A stretch of 64,000 bases of DNA from Plectonema cf. radiosum LEGE 06105 (lineage in GTDB: Bacteria > Cyanobacteriota > Cyanobacteriia > Cyanobacteriales > Nostocaceae): assembly GCF_015207665.1 (NCBI RefSeq), contig NZ_JADEWL010000002.1, positions 79,209-143,208 of the forward strand, written 5' to 3'. A program made the translations under genes and the position numbers. This document shows, piece after piece, positions 55,393 through 64,000 of the stretch; the stretch's first letter is position 1, and the number at the start of each line of letters is the position of its first letter. Under the pieces are notes generated by a model. It had not been told where the DNA came from and did not search any database. It saw only the letters and a program-made list of their open reading frames with translations.

Positions 55393-55695
55393 ATGCATTA
55401 TCAAGTTTTCGTTCAGAGTCAAGATGAGCATCATTTTATTGCATCGGTTGTAGGAATACCGAATTTAACTGTTGAGGGGACAACGGAAGCCGAAGCTATT
55501 TCTAATGCAAAATCAGCCCTTGAAGCACAACTTATAAGAGGCAAATTTGTCTCGATAGAAGTAAATTCAGAAGTGGAAATAAATGTCCCACAAATTAAGT
55601 ATGCGGGAATACTAGCAGATGACCCAACTTTTGATGATTTTATGGATAAGCTAGCTTTAATTCGTCAAGAATCTAATGCTTTAACAGATGAGTGA
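55393..55695 (+). CDS. HicB-like antitoxin
   Basis: 100 residues. The N-terminal part (HYQVFVQSQDEHHFIASVVG, TVEGTTEAEAISNAKSALEA) has the HicB-like fold with the G-x-T-x-x-E-A pattern. The C-terminal part (PTFDDFMDKLALIRQESN) is helical and probably wraps the toxin. The stop overlaps the start of the PIN toxin (TGATG at 55693-55697). Type II antitoxin, autoregulation likely but not shown. Confidence 0.75.
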   Translation: MHYQVFVQSQDEHHFIASVVGIPNLTVEGTTEAEAISNAKSALEAQLIRGKFVSIEVNSEVEINVPQIKYAGILADDPTFDDFMDKLALIRQESNALTDE

Positions 55696-56111
55696 TGACA
55701 ATTTATATTTTTGATACAGACCATCTTAGTCTTTATGGACGTAATCACCCCAAGGTTATTGAAAATATTTTGACTGCTAAAGTGCAGTTAACAACAACAG
55801 CAATTAATCTCGAAGAACAGTTGAGAGGACGTTTAGCTCAAGTTGCCGAAGCTAAAGATGGAAGAACTAAGTCGATAGCTTATCGTTTTCTTGTTGATAC
55901 GGTGATGTTATTATCCGAATTTACTATTCTTCAGTATGATGCAAAATCCGATGATATTTATGAATCATTGAAAGCGCAGCGTGTTCGGCTTGGGACTCAA
56001 GATTTACGCATTTCGTCGATTGTTTTATCTTGCGATGGTATTTTATTAACAAGAAACTTGCAGGACTTTGAAAAAGTACCCGGTTTGAAAATTCAAAATT
56101 GGTCGATTTAA
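55692..56111 (+). CDS. PIN-domain toxin (VapC-like)
   Basis: 139 residues: IYIFDTDHLSLYGRNHP (PIN Asp D-x-D), the central TTTAINLEEQL (conserved Glu), and LGTQDLRISSIVLSCDGILL with TRNLQDFEKVPGL (Asp pair). All acidic residues needed for an RNase site are visible. Starts at GTG 55692 or ATG 55695, overlapping the antitoxin. The pair sits between two direct repeats, so it may be a recent insertion. Confidence 0.88.
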   Translation: MMTIYIFDTDHLSLYGRNHPKVIENILTAKVQLTTTAINLEEQLRGRLAQVAEAKDGRTKSIAYRFLVDTVMLLSEFTILQYDAKSDDIYESLKAQRVRLGTQDLRISSIVLSCDGILLTRNLQDFEKVPGLKIQNWSI

Positions 56112-56132
56112 TTTTTGGTGAAACAATTTTGC

Positions 56133-56354
56133 TGCTGGGTGATTGAGCATTTGTCCTAATGCTTGGATTCCACCAGTTTTTCAAGCTCTGAAGATGCGCT
56201 CGCGCTTAGTTTTAATGACTTGCTACAATCATCTTTAACTTGCTTGATTTTGGCTTTTTTGCCAATCATCCAAAGCTGCGATCGCAAATGTGGCTGCGGG
56301 GTGATTGAGCATTTGTCCTAATGCTTGGATACCACCAGTTTTTAATGCGCTGAG
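56133..56354. repeat. Right 220-bp direct repeat, overlapping the intact small gene
   Basis: Counterpart of 55065-55285. Its right half is the 3' end of the small gene at 56235-56486; its left half is another partial copy of that 3' end (about 56133-56205). Confidence 0.85.
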
Positions 56355-56486
56355 TACCCTTTGACGGAGATTAGGATTCTTTTCAATACGTTGAATCGCT
56401 GTTGTTGCTACCTCCATTTTTTCGGTAGTTGTGTTTGTTGGGTAGGTTTGGGATAGTTGATTAAGTAGCTGTTGAAAACTGTCCAA
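56235..56486 (-). CDS. Small cytosolic protein with repeated 3' end
   Basis: 83 residues: MDSFQQLLNQLSQTYPTN, helical; RVLSALKTGGIQALGQMLNH and FAIAALDDWQKSQ. Proteins ending in (LKxGG-x-x-A-x-x-x-x-x-x-HP-x-x-x-x-x-x-A-x-x-W) are common in cyanobacteria near pentapeptide-repeat or NTPase genes; function unknown. Three more partial copies of its 3' end lie at 55017-56206. Just upstream, in another frame, the sequence reads MSLNKHNNTALCIAALSAV, which may be a lost N-terminus. Confidence 0.6.
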   Translation of the reverse strand: MDSFQQLLNQLSQTYPTNTTTEKMEVATTAIQRIEKNPNLRQRVLSALKTGGIQALGQMLNHPAATFAIAALDDWQKSQNQAS

Positions 56487-56581
56487 ACTTCAGCAGCTAC
56501 TGCCGATAGTGCAGCGATGCATAAGGCTGTATTATTGTGTTTGTTGAGGGACATTTTAAATAAAAATTTATATTTACAGCA

Positions 56582-56860
56582 TCAATCAATATGTAAATGA
56601 TAAGTTGTAGCCCCACTTGCACAAGTTATTACTACCGTAAATTCTGCTGTCCATGCTGGAGTAAAGGAAAATCCGGCATCACTAGCATAAGAATCATCTT
56701 TACCTAATAGATTACCGTTTTTATCAAAAATATAAATATCTAAGTCAACTCCTGGTAAAGCATTTTGAACATAGATTTGATAAGTTATTCCTGCTCTGAA
56801 TTGAAACTGGTAAGCATGTTTATCACCAGTGTTAATATTATCAGCAGCTATAAGTGCCAT
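56582..56860 (-). CDS. Pre-peptidase C-terminal (PPC)-like domain protein
   Basis: 92 residues consisting of one beta-sandwich: INTGDKHAYQFQFRAGITYQ, LPGVDLDIYIFDKNGNLLG and TAEFTVVITCASGATTYHLH. This resembles PPC domains normally found at the ends of secreted proteases. It has no signal peptide and no partner domain, so it is either a stand-alone domain or a fragment of a lost gene. It has a good AAGGAGACAT ribosome binding site upstream. Confidence 0.6.
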   Translation of the reverse strand: MALIAADNINTGDKHAYQFQFRAGITYQIYVQNALPGVDLDIYIFDKNGNLLGKDDSYASDAGFSFTPAWTAEFTVVITCASGATTYHLHID

Positions 56861-57056
56861 TAGTATGTCTCCTTATTTATTGTTTACGTATTTTGGATGA
56901 ACTATTTTTTTTGAAGACTTAACTGTAATAGCTGTTTCCAAACATATTTTCGATCCACCTTACTTTTAAAATCTTAAATTCTACTTTTATACCATCAAGT
57001 TCAAACACTTTGTTCCTTGTGATAAAGAATAATTTAATCTCACGGTAAGATTAATA

Positions 57057-57416
57057 TTATTGACATTTTTCTTCATAATATTCGATTACAGCTTCACCCA
57101 AGGCTTTAATTATAGGTGCTGCAATTGCAGGTTTTATTACATAAGCAAATGGTCCAGTTAGAGTGGCAAGTTCTAATGCAGTTATTTTTCCAAGAACAGT
57201 AGCTAAACCTATTCTTAATGCATGATCGCGAGCAATTTCCCAAGTCATTTCATATTCATATATATTTCCTATATGGAAACACATTGTAGTTTCTATCCCA
57301 ATACAAGCAACTGTACCTGCTCCTGGAATTCCTGCTGCTGCAAACACAATTCCTATAGCTGTTGCTGTATATCCATTAACCCAGCTTGAAGCCTCTTGCC
57401 TCTGTGAATTTATCAT
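57057..57416 (-). CDS. Hydrophobic small protein, unknown (DUF697-like pattern)
   Basis: 119 residues, Ala/Gly/Ile-rich: ATAIGIVFAAAGIPGAGTVA, TMCFHIGNIYEYEMTWEIA, AAPIIKALGEAVIEYYEEKC. The hydrophobic helices and the IPG-x-G turn remind me of DUF697/YcjF-like membrane-associated helices or pore-forming peptides; I cannot confirm. It probably inserts in or sits on a membrane. In an orphan cluster with two other small minus-strand genes. Confidence 0.5.
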   Translation of the reverse strand: MINSQRQEASSWVNGYTATAIGIVFAAAGIPGAGTVACIGIETTMCFHIGNIYEYEMTWEIARDHALRIGLATVLGKITALELATLTGPFAYVIKPAIAAPIIKALGEAVIEYYEEKCQ

Positions 57417-57783
57417 TGCAAAATCCAGATTATTAATATTAGTAAATATTCCAATTATATCTAGTGCAAACTTTTTAATGTCGGCATAATGCGGTTGTCA
57501 AATGATTGATTGAGAGGTAAGCAAAAAGTAATACAAACAATTACCATATCTGCTGAAATAAAGCTTGTATCAACTGCATGATTAGTGGATTGCATAGTGC
57601 GTTAGACCGAAGCCATAAGTAGGAAGGCGCAATTAAATATAAAACCTTTGTAGGATTGGTTAGCGCAGCGTAACCCATGCAGAAGAAGACTTTGATACGT
57701 TACGGCTACACCTAACACATCCTACTTTTAATTAAACCTGGCTACTTAACGCACTCTAGTTGCTCAATTACCTCGTTCTAAAT
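57417..57783. other. Intergenic region with imperfect long palindrome
   Basis: 367 bases. Between about 57597 and 57737 two GTGCGTTA/AACGCAC ends and internal GTAGGATTGGTTAGCG and CACATCCTAC words form an imperfect inverted structure of a kind common in Nostocales genomes. No gene. Confidence 0.5.
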
Positions 57784-58152
57784 CTATCTACATCTTCTAC
57801 TAAATTCATTTGCGTGTCGATTCATAGCATTCAAACTTCCTTGAGCAGAAGCTAAACTAGCTCTTCTGTTAAATTGAGTTGGAGAATTGTTAGCAGTATT
57901 CATCCATCTCAAATAATTATTTCTATTTAATTGCCATCTATTCCTCAACTCACCACAAGAAAGATTAGAAACTATTCTTTGATTATGGTAATCTCCTATT
58001 TTTTGAATATTGTCATATTCACGTTCTAATTTTCTTACTTCATCTAAATAAGGATTTGCTCTTGAAGGAGTAGCAAAAATAATAACCTGCAAACCAGAAA
58101 ATAATACTCCAAGCATCAATAAGGCTACAGGCTTGTTAGATTGAAAATTCAT
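57784..58152 (-). CDS. Hypothetical exported protein
   Basis: 122 residues with a signal peptide (about 1-32, ending SRANP). The mature part is basic and helical (YLDEVRKLEREYDNIQKIGD, NSPTQFNRRASLASAQGSLN) with two Cys. No family recognised. Last of the three orphan minus-strand genes before the large STAND gene, which is divergent. Confidence 0.55.
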   Translation of the reverse strand: MNFQSNKPVALLMLGVLFSGLQVIIFATPSRANPYLDEVRKLEREYDNIQKIGDYHNQRIVSNLSCGELRNRWQLNRNNYLRWMNTANNSPTQFNRRASLASAQGSLNAMNRHANEFSRRCR

Positions 58153-58406
58153 AGTTTAACCTCATAAACTCTGTACAAACTTTAAATGGAAATTATGTCA
58201 TGAACATTAAAATACAATCGAGAACTCGAAAGTCAGACTTGTGAATGTGATTTATACCTTCAAAACATAACTTTCAAGTAATCTCCTGTATCCTTTCACA
58301 TTTCCATCATCCATGAATTTACTGTCAAGCTCCAGCACAAATCCGGATCAGTTACACCCCACTCTGTAGTGTTCCGCAAATGTACTTGTAGTCACGACAT
58401 TAATCA

Positions 58407-61400
58407 GTGATAATGCGGAGCTTAAAATCATCGCCAAAGGGGCTAAGGCAAATCAGAGAGGCGCGGGAGTCACGAGAACTAGCCATTGACCGAGAAGAAT
58501 GGCTGGAAGAGGCAAGTAATTTTATACCGCCAGTGAAAAATGGTAAAAATGTCGTTCCTGCAACTGTGTCGATTGGGACTTGGAAACGCTTTCTACGAGG
58601 TAAACCTGTTAAACCTTTATATTTCAAGGCTTTCTGTCAAGTTCTCAAACTAGACTGGGAGGAGGTTGTTGAGACTGAAGATGAAGTTGAAAGCGCGAAA
58701 AATAAAGATGAATCATCATCTATTTCAAAATATGATTGGAATGCTGCGCCTGATATATCAATTTTCTACGGTAGAAGTATAGAAAGAAACCAGTTAAAAC
58801 AATGGCTAATTAAAGATAAATGTCGCTTGGTGACAATCTTGGCGATGGGTGGTGTGGGTAAAACTGCTTTGGCGAAAAAATTAGCGGAGGAGGTAAATGG
58901 GGAATTTGACTACATCATTTGGCGCAGTCTGCGAGAAGCTCCAACGGTAGAAAAAATAATTGCAGATGTGATTCGGTTTCTTTCCCAGCAGCAAGAAGTT
59001 GATTTACCGGAAACTTTAGGGGACAAAATCACACGACTTATCCACTATTTCAATACCTCCCGTTGTTTGCTGATTCTCGATAATGGGGAATCGATTTTGC
59101 AAAGTGCTTCCACAGATTGCGATCGCCAGGGTTATGAGGGTTATGGTGAGTTGTTTCGCAATGTGGGGGAATCTCAACATCAAAGTTGTTTGCTGTTGAC
59201 TAGTCGCGAACAGTTTCCCGAAGTCGAACGATTAGCGGGGGAAAGCTTACCTATGCGGGTTTGGGAGTTGCAGGGGTTGGAGTCAGGAACGGAAATTTTG
59301 ACTGCAAAGGGTATCAGTGGTTCACCCGAAGAGATTAAAGATTTGGTAAAGCATTATCACGGTAATCCTTTGGCTTTACAAATTGTCCCAGCGACGATTA
59401 AAAAGCTATTTAATGGCAATATTCGGGCTTTTTTGAATTCGGGTATCACGGTTTTTGATGATATTGATGATTTATTGACACAACAGTTTCAACGATTATC
59501 TAAACCAGAACAATCTTTGATGTATTGGTTAGCAATTCATCGTCAACCTGTGTGGGAAAGTGATTTAATTGAGGATGTTTTGGGTTTATCACCAAAGGAA
59601 GTTCGATCAGCTTTGAATTCTCTATCACGACGTTGTTTAATTCAATCTACCCATGAGGGTGTAACGCTACAAAATGTGGTGATGGAATATATCAGCGAGA
59701 TATTGATTCGCAAGGTGATTCATGAATTGGAAAGTTGCGAATTAGATATATTGAAAACCCATGCAATAATTCAAGCTTCCGCACCAGATTTCATTCGCGA
59801 AAATCAAACCCAGATGCTATTAAAACCAGTAGTAGAATATTTATGCAAAAATCAGACGCAAAAGGTGATCGAACGAAAATTTCGTTTGATTGTTGAGAAG
59901 TTAAGAACAGAACAATTAGAAACACCCGTGGGATATGCGGGGGGAAATTTAATCAATCTTTTAATTCAACTACAAGTAAATTTAACTGGGTACGATTTTT
60001 CTCGTCTGCCGATTTCCCAAGCTTATTTACAGGGGGTGGAATTACCACAAGTAAATTTTAGCAATTGCAGTTTTGATAAAACTGTGTTTTCCCAATGTTT
60101 AAGTAGTATTTTCAGTGTCACATTTAGCCCCGATCAAAAATTACTTGCAACTGGGGGAATGGATGGACAAATTCGTTTGTGGAATGTCGCTGATGGTACG
60201 CAAATCTTAGCATGGCAAGCTCACGATGATTGGATTCGCTGCGTGGCTTTTAGTCCCGATGGTAAGTTGATTGCAAGCTGTGGTAATGACCATACAGTGA
60301 GAATTTGGGATAGTCAAACTACAAAATGTTTAAAAATATTGCGCGGTCATACTGACTGGGTGTGGTCGGTGTATTTTGTATTGGGTAAGCGTTTAATAAT
60401 TAGTGCCAGTAGCGATCGCACTGCGAAAGTTTGGAGTCTGGATTTAGGGGTTTGCGTTTACACTTTCCACGAACCAGATCGAGAGGTTTGGTCTTTTGCG
60501 TTTAGTAATGATGGTAAAACTTTAGCCACAGGTGGTGCTGATTCCGTTAAATTATGGAATGTTTGGACAAATCAATGTATGAAAACGTTTGATGAAAGTT
60601 CTACACGGGTGCGGACTCTAGTGTTTAGTCCTGATGGTAAAATCTTGGTGGGAAGCAGCGATAATCAAAGTATTACAGCTTGGGATGTGAAGTCAGGAAA
60701 ATGTTTGGGGAGTATAAAAACTGCACCCACTGGCGCGATTTGGGCTGTAAAATTTAGTCGAAATGGGGAAACGGTGATTAGTTGTGGAACCGATAAAATT
60801 CAACTTTGGAATTTGGAAAATGGGGAAGCGCAGATGACGTTACACGAACCATATCATCGTATTCGTTCTCTTGCTTATAGTTCCGATCAAAAAATGATTG
60901 CAGTGGGTAGCGATGACCAATTAGTTAGGTTGTGGGATACTCAAACAGGTAAACCCATCAGAACTTTGCAAGGTTATAGCAATCGAATTTGGACTGTAGC
61001 AGTTAGTCCGATTCCCAACAATGTAGAGACGTTATATATAACGTCTCCTTATCTAGCCAGTGGTAGCGACGATGGTAAAATCAGGTTGTGGAATGCAGTA
61101 ACGGGAGAATGTTGTAAAATATTATCGGGACATAAAAGTAGAATTCGTCACGTTGCTTTTAGTCCAGATGGTAAATTACTCGCAAGTGCTAGTCACGATC
61201 GCACTATTAAAGTTTGGGATATAAATACAGCCACCTGTTTGAAAACTTTGCGTGGTCATACAGACTGGGTATGGTCGGTTATATTTACCCACGATAATCA
61301 TACCTTGATTAGTGCTAGTGATGACCACACAATTCGATTATGGGATATAAACACCGAGCGATCGCAAATTTTAGGTAATTTAGAAACAGAATGGATGTGG

Positions 61401-62000
61401 GCGATCGCATCTCATTCCCACGGGAATATTATTGCCACAGCCGGAACAAATCAAGCCATCAATTTGTGGGATATCCACAAAGGTGTTTGTTTAACTAGCT
61501 TGAAAGGACATACCCACCGCATTCGAGCCATAACTTTTAATAGTTCTGGTAAATTTCTTGCTAGCAGTAGTGATGATTTCCAGATTAAATTATGGGAAGT
61601 AGAAACACAAAAATGCTTGCAAAATTTTTGGGGACATCAAGGGGAAATTCGCGCACTGACTTTTATACCTCCATCAGCCAATACACCATCTATTCTTGTT
61701 AGTGCCAGTGACGATCGCACCATTCGATTATGGGATACTCAAACAGGAAACTGCATTAAAATATTAACAGGTCATCAAGACCGTATTTGGTCAGTTTGTT
61801 ACAGTCCCCAATTAGATGTCTTATTTAGCTGCGGTGAAGATGAAAGCATTAAATTATGGGATATTCGCGCTTTTAACTGTATAAAAACTCTCAGAATTCC
61901 TAAACCCTACGAAGGAATGAATATGAAAGGTACTTTTGGTTTAACAGAGGCAGCGCTGGAAACATTGCAGGTTTTGGGTGCTGTTTCAGGTACAACATAA
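58407..62000 (+). CDS. STAND NTPase with NB-ARC and 14 WD40 repeats
   Basis: 1197 residues. N-terminal helical domain (about 1-95, KGLRQIREARESRELAIDRE; resembles the helix-turn-helix-like domains seen on cyanobacterial STAND proteins), NB-ARC ATPase (Walker A MGGVGKTAL at about 147-155; Walker B LLILDNGES at 221-229; sensor LLTSREQ), winged helix, pentapeptide-like spacer (about 515-560) and 14 WD40 repeats (about 570-1165), enough for two seven-bladed propellers that bind a ligand or partner. The output domain is unclear. Such proteins are ligand-activated switches; several relatives act in phage defence or developmental control. ATG at 58407; M3 (58413) is an alternative. Confidence 0.9.
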   Translation: MIMRSLKSSPKGLRQIREARESRELAIDREEWLEEASNFIPPVKNGKNVVPATVSIGTWKRFLRGKPVKPLYFKAFCQVLKLDWEEVVETEDEVESAKNKDESSSISKYDWNAAPDISIFYGRSIERNQLKQWLIKDKCRLVTILAMGGVGKTALAKKLAEEVNGEFDYIIWRSLREAPTVEKIIADVIRFLSQQQEVDLPETLGDKITRLIHYFNTSRCLLILDNGESILQSASTDCDRQGYEGYGELFRNVGESQHQSCLLLTSREQFPEVERLAGESLPMRVWELQGLESGTEILTAKGISGSPEEIKDLVKHYHGNPLALQIVPATIKKLFNGNIRAFLNSGITVFDDIDDLLTQQFQRLSKPEQSLMYWLAIHRQPVWESDLIEDVLGLSPKEVRSALNSLSRRCLIQSTHEGVTLQNVVMEYISEILIRKVIHELESCELDILKTHAIIQASAPDFIRENQTQMLLKPVVEYLCKNQTQKVIERKFRLIVEKLRTEQLETPVGYAGGNLINLLIQLQVNLTGYDFSRLPISQAYLQGVELPQVNFSNCSFDKTVFSQCLSSIFSVTFSPDQKLLATGGMDGQIRLWNVADGTQILAWQAHDDWIRCVAFSPDGKLIASCGNDHTVRIWDSQTTKCLKILRGHTDWVWSVYFVLGKRLIISASSDRTAKVWSLDLGVCVYTFHEPDREVWSFAFSNDGKTLATGGADSVKLWNVWTNQCMKTFDESSTRVRTLVFSPDGKILVGSSDNQSITAWDVKSGKCLGSIKTAPTGAIWAVKFSRNGETVISCGTDKIQLWNLENGEAQMTLHEPYHRIRSLAYSSDQKMIAVGSDDQLVRLWDTQTGKPIRTLQGYSNRIWTVAVSPIPNNVETLYITSPYLASGSDDGKIRLWNAVTGECCKILSGHKSRIRHVAFSPDGKLLASASHDRTIKVWDINTATCLKTLRGHTDWVWSVIFTHDNHTLISASDDHTIRLWDINTERSQILGNLETEWMWAIASHSHGNIIATAGTNQAINLWDIHKGVCLTSLKGHTHRIRAITFNSSGKFLASSSDDFQIKLWEVETQKCLQNFWGHQGEIRALTFIPPSANTPSILVSASDDRTIRLWDTQTGNCIKILTGHQDRIWSVCYSPQLDVLFSCGEDESIKLWDIRAFNCIKTLRIPKPYEGMNMKGTFGLTEAALETLQVLGAVSGTT

Positions 62001-62283
62001 AACCTCCAAACTTACAACAAAAAAGCAGAGAAATTCCCCTCTAAACAGAGCTAGCCTCACTTTTGTAATTCGACATTAAGCGTGCATAGCCACAATTTTA
62101 TCTCTTTTTTCATATTCACAAACCCTTTAATTAATTAAAGTAATTAAATAAATATTACAACTTTCTTTAATTCTAATTACGAAAAATATATAAATGTAAA
62201 TAGCTGTTGACAATATCTCTATTATCCTTTAAATGCTAGATTTGGAGACAGAACCTCATACCATATATTCTCAGTTCTCAAGC

Positions 62284-63768
62284 CTAGCATGGGGGGGTGA
62301 TATCATGCTCAAGCTCAAAAAGCTGATGTCCCCTAATCTCTATAAAGCGTTGTTCAAGATATTTTTGCCAACCGTTACGGGTACCGATGTGGCTGGGATT
62401 TTCATATAATCCTAATTCAACTTCTTGCTCGGTGAGTCGGGCAAATTCTTCGTATTGTGGATATTGGGGGCTGACAAAGGTTTCTTTACGGTGCAAAATA
62501 GGCGGGTTTTTTCTCTTGGAGTAATCACCGCGAGCGATTCTGAAAGTTTTTAAGTCGATTACGATGCTTGCTTTTAATGTTGGATGGGCATCAGTGTCAA
62601 AGTCGGGGTAATATAGGTAAGATATTCGCGGTTGGTTGATGTGAAGTTTAACAATTGTTGTTTCTTCAGGTCTTCCAAATACACGACTGGCACAGCCTTC
62701 GTAGATTCGCAACAATGGTTCTAATTCTCCGAGTGCTGTAATGTGGACATAAAGAGCGTCTGGGGTTTGTTTACCAATCTTGCTTGTTTTGCAGGCTGCT
62801 TTGATAATTTTAGATTCCCCTAAGCTAAATAACTTTTCGTCGGCTACTTCACAAGCATCCCGATATGTCCCGAAAAAAGCTTTAATATCGTGGCGGATTT
62901 TTTCAGGTAGCTCTAAAAATCTGGGACGCTCTTCCTCAAACTGCACCAAGGCAAGATAAACTTGGATATCTAAAGAGCGACGGTAGGCGATCGCATCCCA
63001 TTCAGCTTCGTCTGTTGCTTGCAATATTACTTTGAAAGCACGGCGAATACTGGCAAATTCGAGTAGTATGTTTTCTTCAACTTCTGGTTCTAATTCTCCT
63101 GGAACTGGTAGTCTGCCACGTTTGGTATAAAATTTGATCAGCGGTTCCAATTCCTGTTTGCAATCTTCATATTTTTTACTTGCAAGACGAATTCTCGGCG
63201 CAATTACCCCAGAACGATACCATTCGGCGCGAAAATTCTCTTTTTCTTGTTCGTCGCGAAATACAAAGTAAATGCCTAGGGCTACGGGTACAGCATCAAC
63301 TTCTAAAGCACTATCAATGTATTTTTTGAGTTCTCCCTGTTCGTAATATTTCTGAAAGGTATTACGACTAGTTACGACACCATCCCCATAAGCTAGTTGA
63401 TTTTTACTGCTAATGGAACTTACTAATACTTGAGCGGCAACTATTAATACTTTACTAGTTAGTTTCCAGGCATTTTGCAGACTTTCGAGGCGTTCTTCGG
63501 TATCTTCGATGACATTAAGAATATACCCTAAATTAACAACATCCGCAGAAATTAGAGGTGCATCGGGTTTATAATAAGGGTCCCAACCCGCGCTGTTAAC
63601 CTCCATACTTGACAATCTTTTTACATCACCACCATGTCCGCATCCGTAATCAAAAAATGTCGTCTTTGTGTTAATTATTTCAAATTCCACTGCTAACCTT
63701 ATCGGACGGGATAAGTCTGTACGGAAAATAGCTGCTCTGTGACGTTCAATAGCTAAGTCTTCCAACAT
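62284..63768 (-). CDS. DNA phosphorothioation-associated putative methyltransferase
   Basis: 494 residues from the ATG at 63768 (MLEDLAIERHRAAIFRTDLS), the family start; an upstream ATG at 63795 adds nine atypical residues. The SAM-binding motif is FFDYGCGHGGDVKRL (about 40-54) with AGWDPYY. The rest (GEAD-free, ending YLEQRFIEIRGHQLFE) matches the phosphorothioation-associated methyltransferase family. These genes usually accompany dnd sulfur-modification genes in defence islands; none is visible in this window, so it is either orphaned or the dnd operon lies to the right. Confidence 0.85.
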   Translation of the reverse strand: MLEDLAIERHRAAIFRTDLSRPIRLAVEFEIINTKTTFFDYGCGHGGDVKRLSSMEVNSAGWDPYYKPDAPLISADVVNLGYILNVIEDTEERLESLQNAWKLTSKVLIVAAQVLVSSISSKNQLAYGDGVVTSRNTFQKYYEQGELKKYIDSALEVDAVPVALGIYFVFRDEQEKENFRAEWYRSGVIAPRIRLASKKYEDCKQELEPLIKFYTKRGRLPVPGELEPEVEENILLEFASIRRAFKVILQATDEAEWDAIAYRRSLDIQVYLALVQFEEERPRFLELPEKIRHDIKAFFGTYRDACEVADEKLFSLGESKIIKAACKTSKIGKQTPDALYVHITALGELEPLLRIYEGCASRVFGRPEETTIVKLHINQPRISYLYYPDFDTDAHPTLKASIVIDLKTFRIARGDYSKRKNPPILHRKETFVSPQYPQYEEFARLTEQEVELGLYENPSHIGTRNGWQKYLEQRFIEIRGHQLFELEHDITPPC

Positions 63769-63811
63769 AAGACAAATCCAAATCGCGATCGACAACCATT
63801 ATCTCATAGAA

Positions 63812-64000
63812 GAGGTAATTGGTAATGGGTAATTGGTAATGGGTAATTAAATCAGTGAACAGTCAACAGTTATCAGTTATCACGGTTTCAGTCGGGGATT
63901 TAACCCCAACTGAAACACACCACCCAGGCGTTGTGGGGGACTCTGACTCCCAATTGATTTACAGTTTTTAACTGATAACTGATAACTGGTAACTGATAAC
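63812..64000. repeat. STRR tracts and a CRISPR-repeat-like hairpin
   Basis: TAATTGG/TAATGGG heptamers at 63815-63848, a hairpin GTTTCAGTCGGGGATTTAACCCC... (63885-63916, arms GTTTCAGT and ACTGAAAC) and AACTGAT/AACTGGT heptamers from 63967 to the edge. The hairpin occurs once here and so is not a CRISPR array. Confidence 0.75.

Noticed and set aside
63885..63916. CRISPR array at the right edge
   Set aside because: Only one repeat-like unit and no spacers; the flanking repeats are 7-bp tandem units.
1..64000. tRNA or rRNA genes
   Set aside because: I looked for the TTC-G/A-A-x-x-C arm and matching acceptor stems and saw none that fit; a tRNA search program would settle it.

Overview
The window looks like chromosomal DNA of a heterocyst-forming filamentous cyanobacterium (Nostocales, perhaps of Calothrix/Rivularia type; genus not determinable here). 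The case rests on an adjacent hetC and hetP pair, many copies of the HIP1 octamer GCGATCGC, a cyAbrB regulator, a geranylgeranyl-reductase-family gene, low GC content, and long stretches of heptanucleotide repeats (STRRs) typical of these genomes. No rRNA or convincing tRNA gene, CRISPR array, prophage or intact insertion sequence was seen.

1-31 kb is mostly housekeeping and envelope genes, broken by repeats. It holds the 5' part of rpe (cut by the window edge), a secreted S8 protease, a GRDP-like protein, three short genes that look like pieces of large DUF4347 adhesins, a STAND ATPase with TPRs, a serpin lipoprotein, an AI-2E family transporter, an LCP protein, an alpha/beta hydrolase, a redoxin, pyrH-frr, a geranylgeranyl reductase, a CPBP protease, cyAbrB, sdhB, a group 2 sigma factor, DUF760, a universal stress protein, hisD and a GH116 glucosidase.

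31-39 kb is the heterocyst-commitment locus: hetC (CRP-like, C39 peptidase and ABC exporter domains), a 1.6 kb intergenic region and hetP, then a parvulin-type isomerase. A GTA-N8-TAC NtcA-type site lies upstream of hetC. A near-match to the known hetP HetR operator lies about 1.07 kb upstream of hetP. A 45-bp GC-rich double palindrome is inserted in frame inside hetP.

39-47.3 kb, nearly all on the minus strand, holds five small exported or membrane proteins, a decayed DUF433/DUF5615 toxin-antitoxin pair (plus strand), and a tight operon: sigma-70 factor, DUF1822 protein, membrane-anchored CHAT protease, CPBP intramembrane protease. This operon is the best candidate for an undescribed system. 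It reads as a signalling module combining a dedicated sigma factor with a caspase-like protease and an intramembrane protease.

47.8-53.3 kb holds a MerR regulator divergent from a Rieske oxygenase, then a lipoprotein, two decayed genes (one a fatty-acid-hydroxylase-like remnant), a small membrane protein and a GH3-type acyl-adenylating enzyme. It looks like a lipid or aromatic modification cluster in decay.

53.4-64 kb is accessory DNA: Uma2 and Rpn nucleases, a HicB-like/PIN toxin-antitoxin pair between two 220-bp direct repeats derived from a neighbouring gene, several small orphan proteins, a 14-WD40 STAND NTPase, and a phosphorothioation-associated methyltransferase without dnd genes in view.
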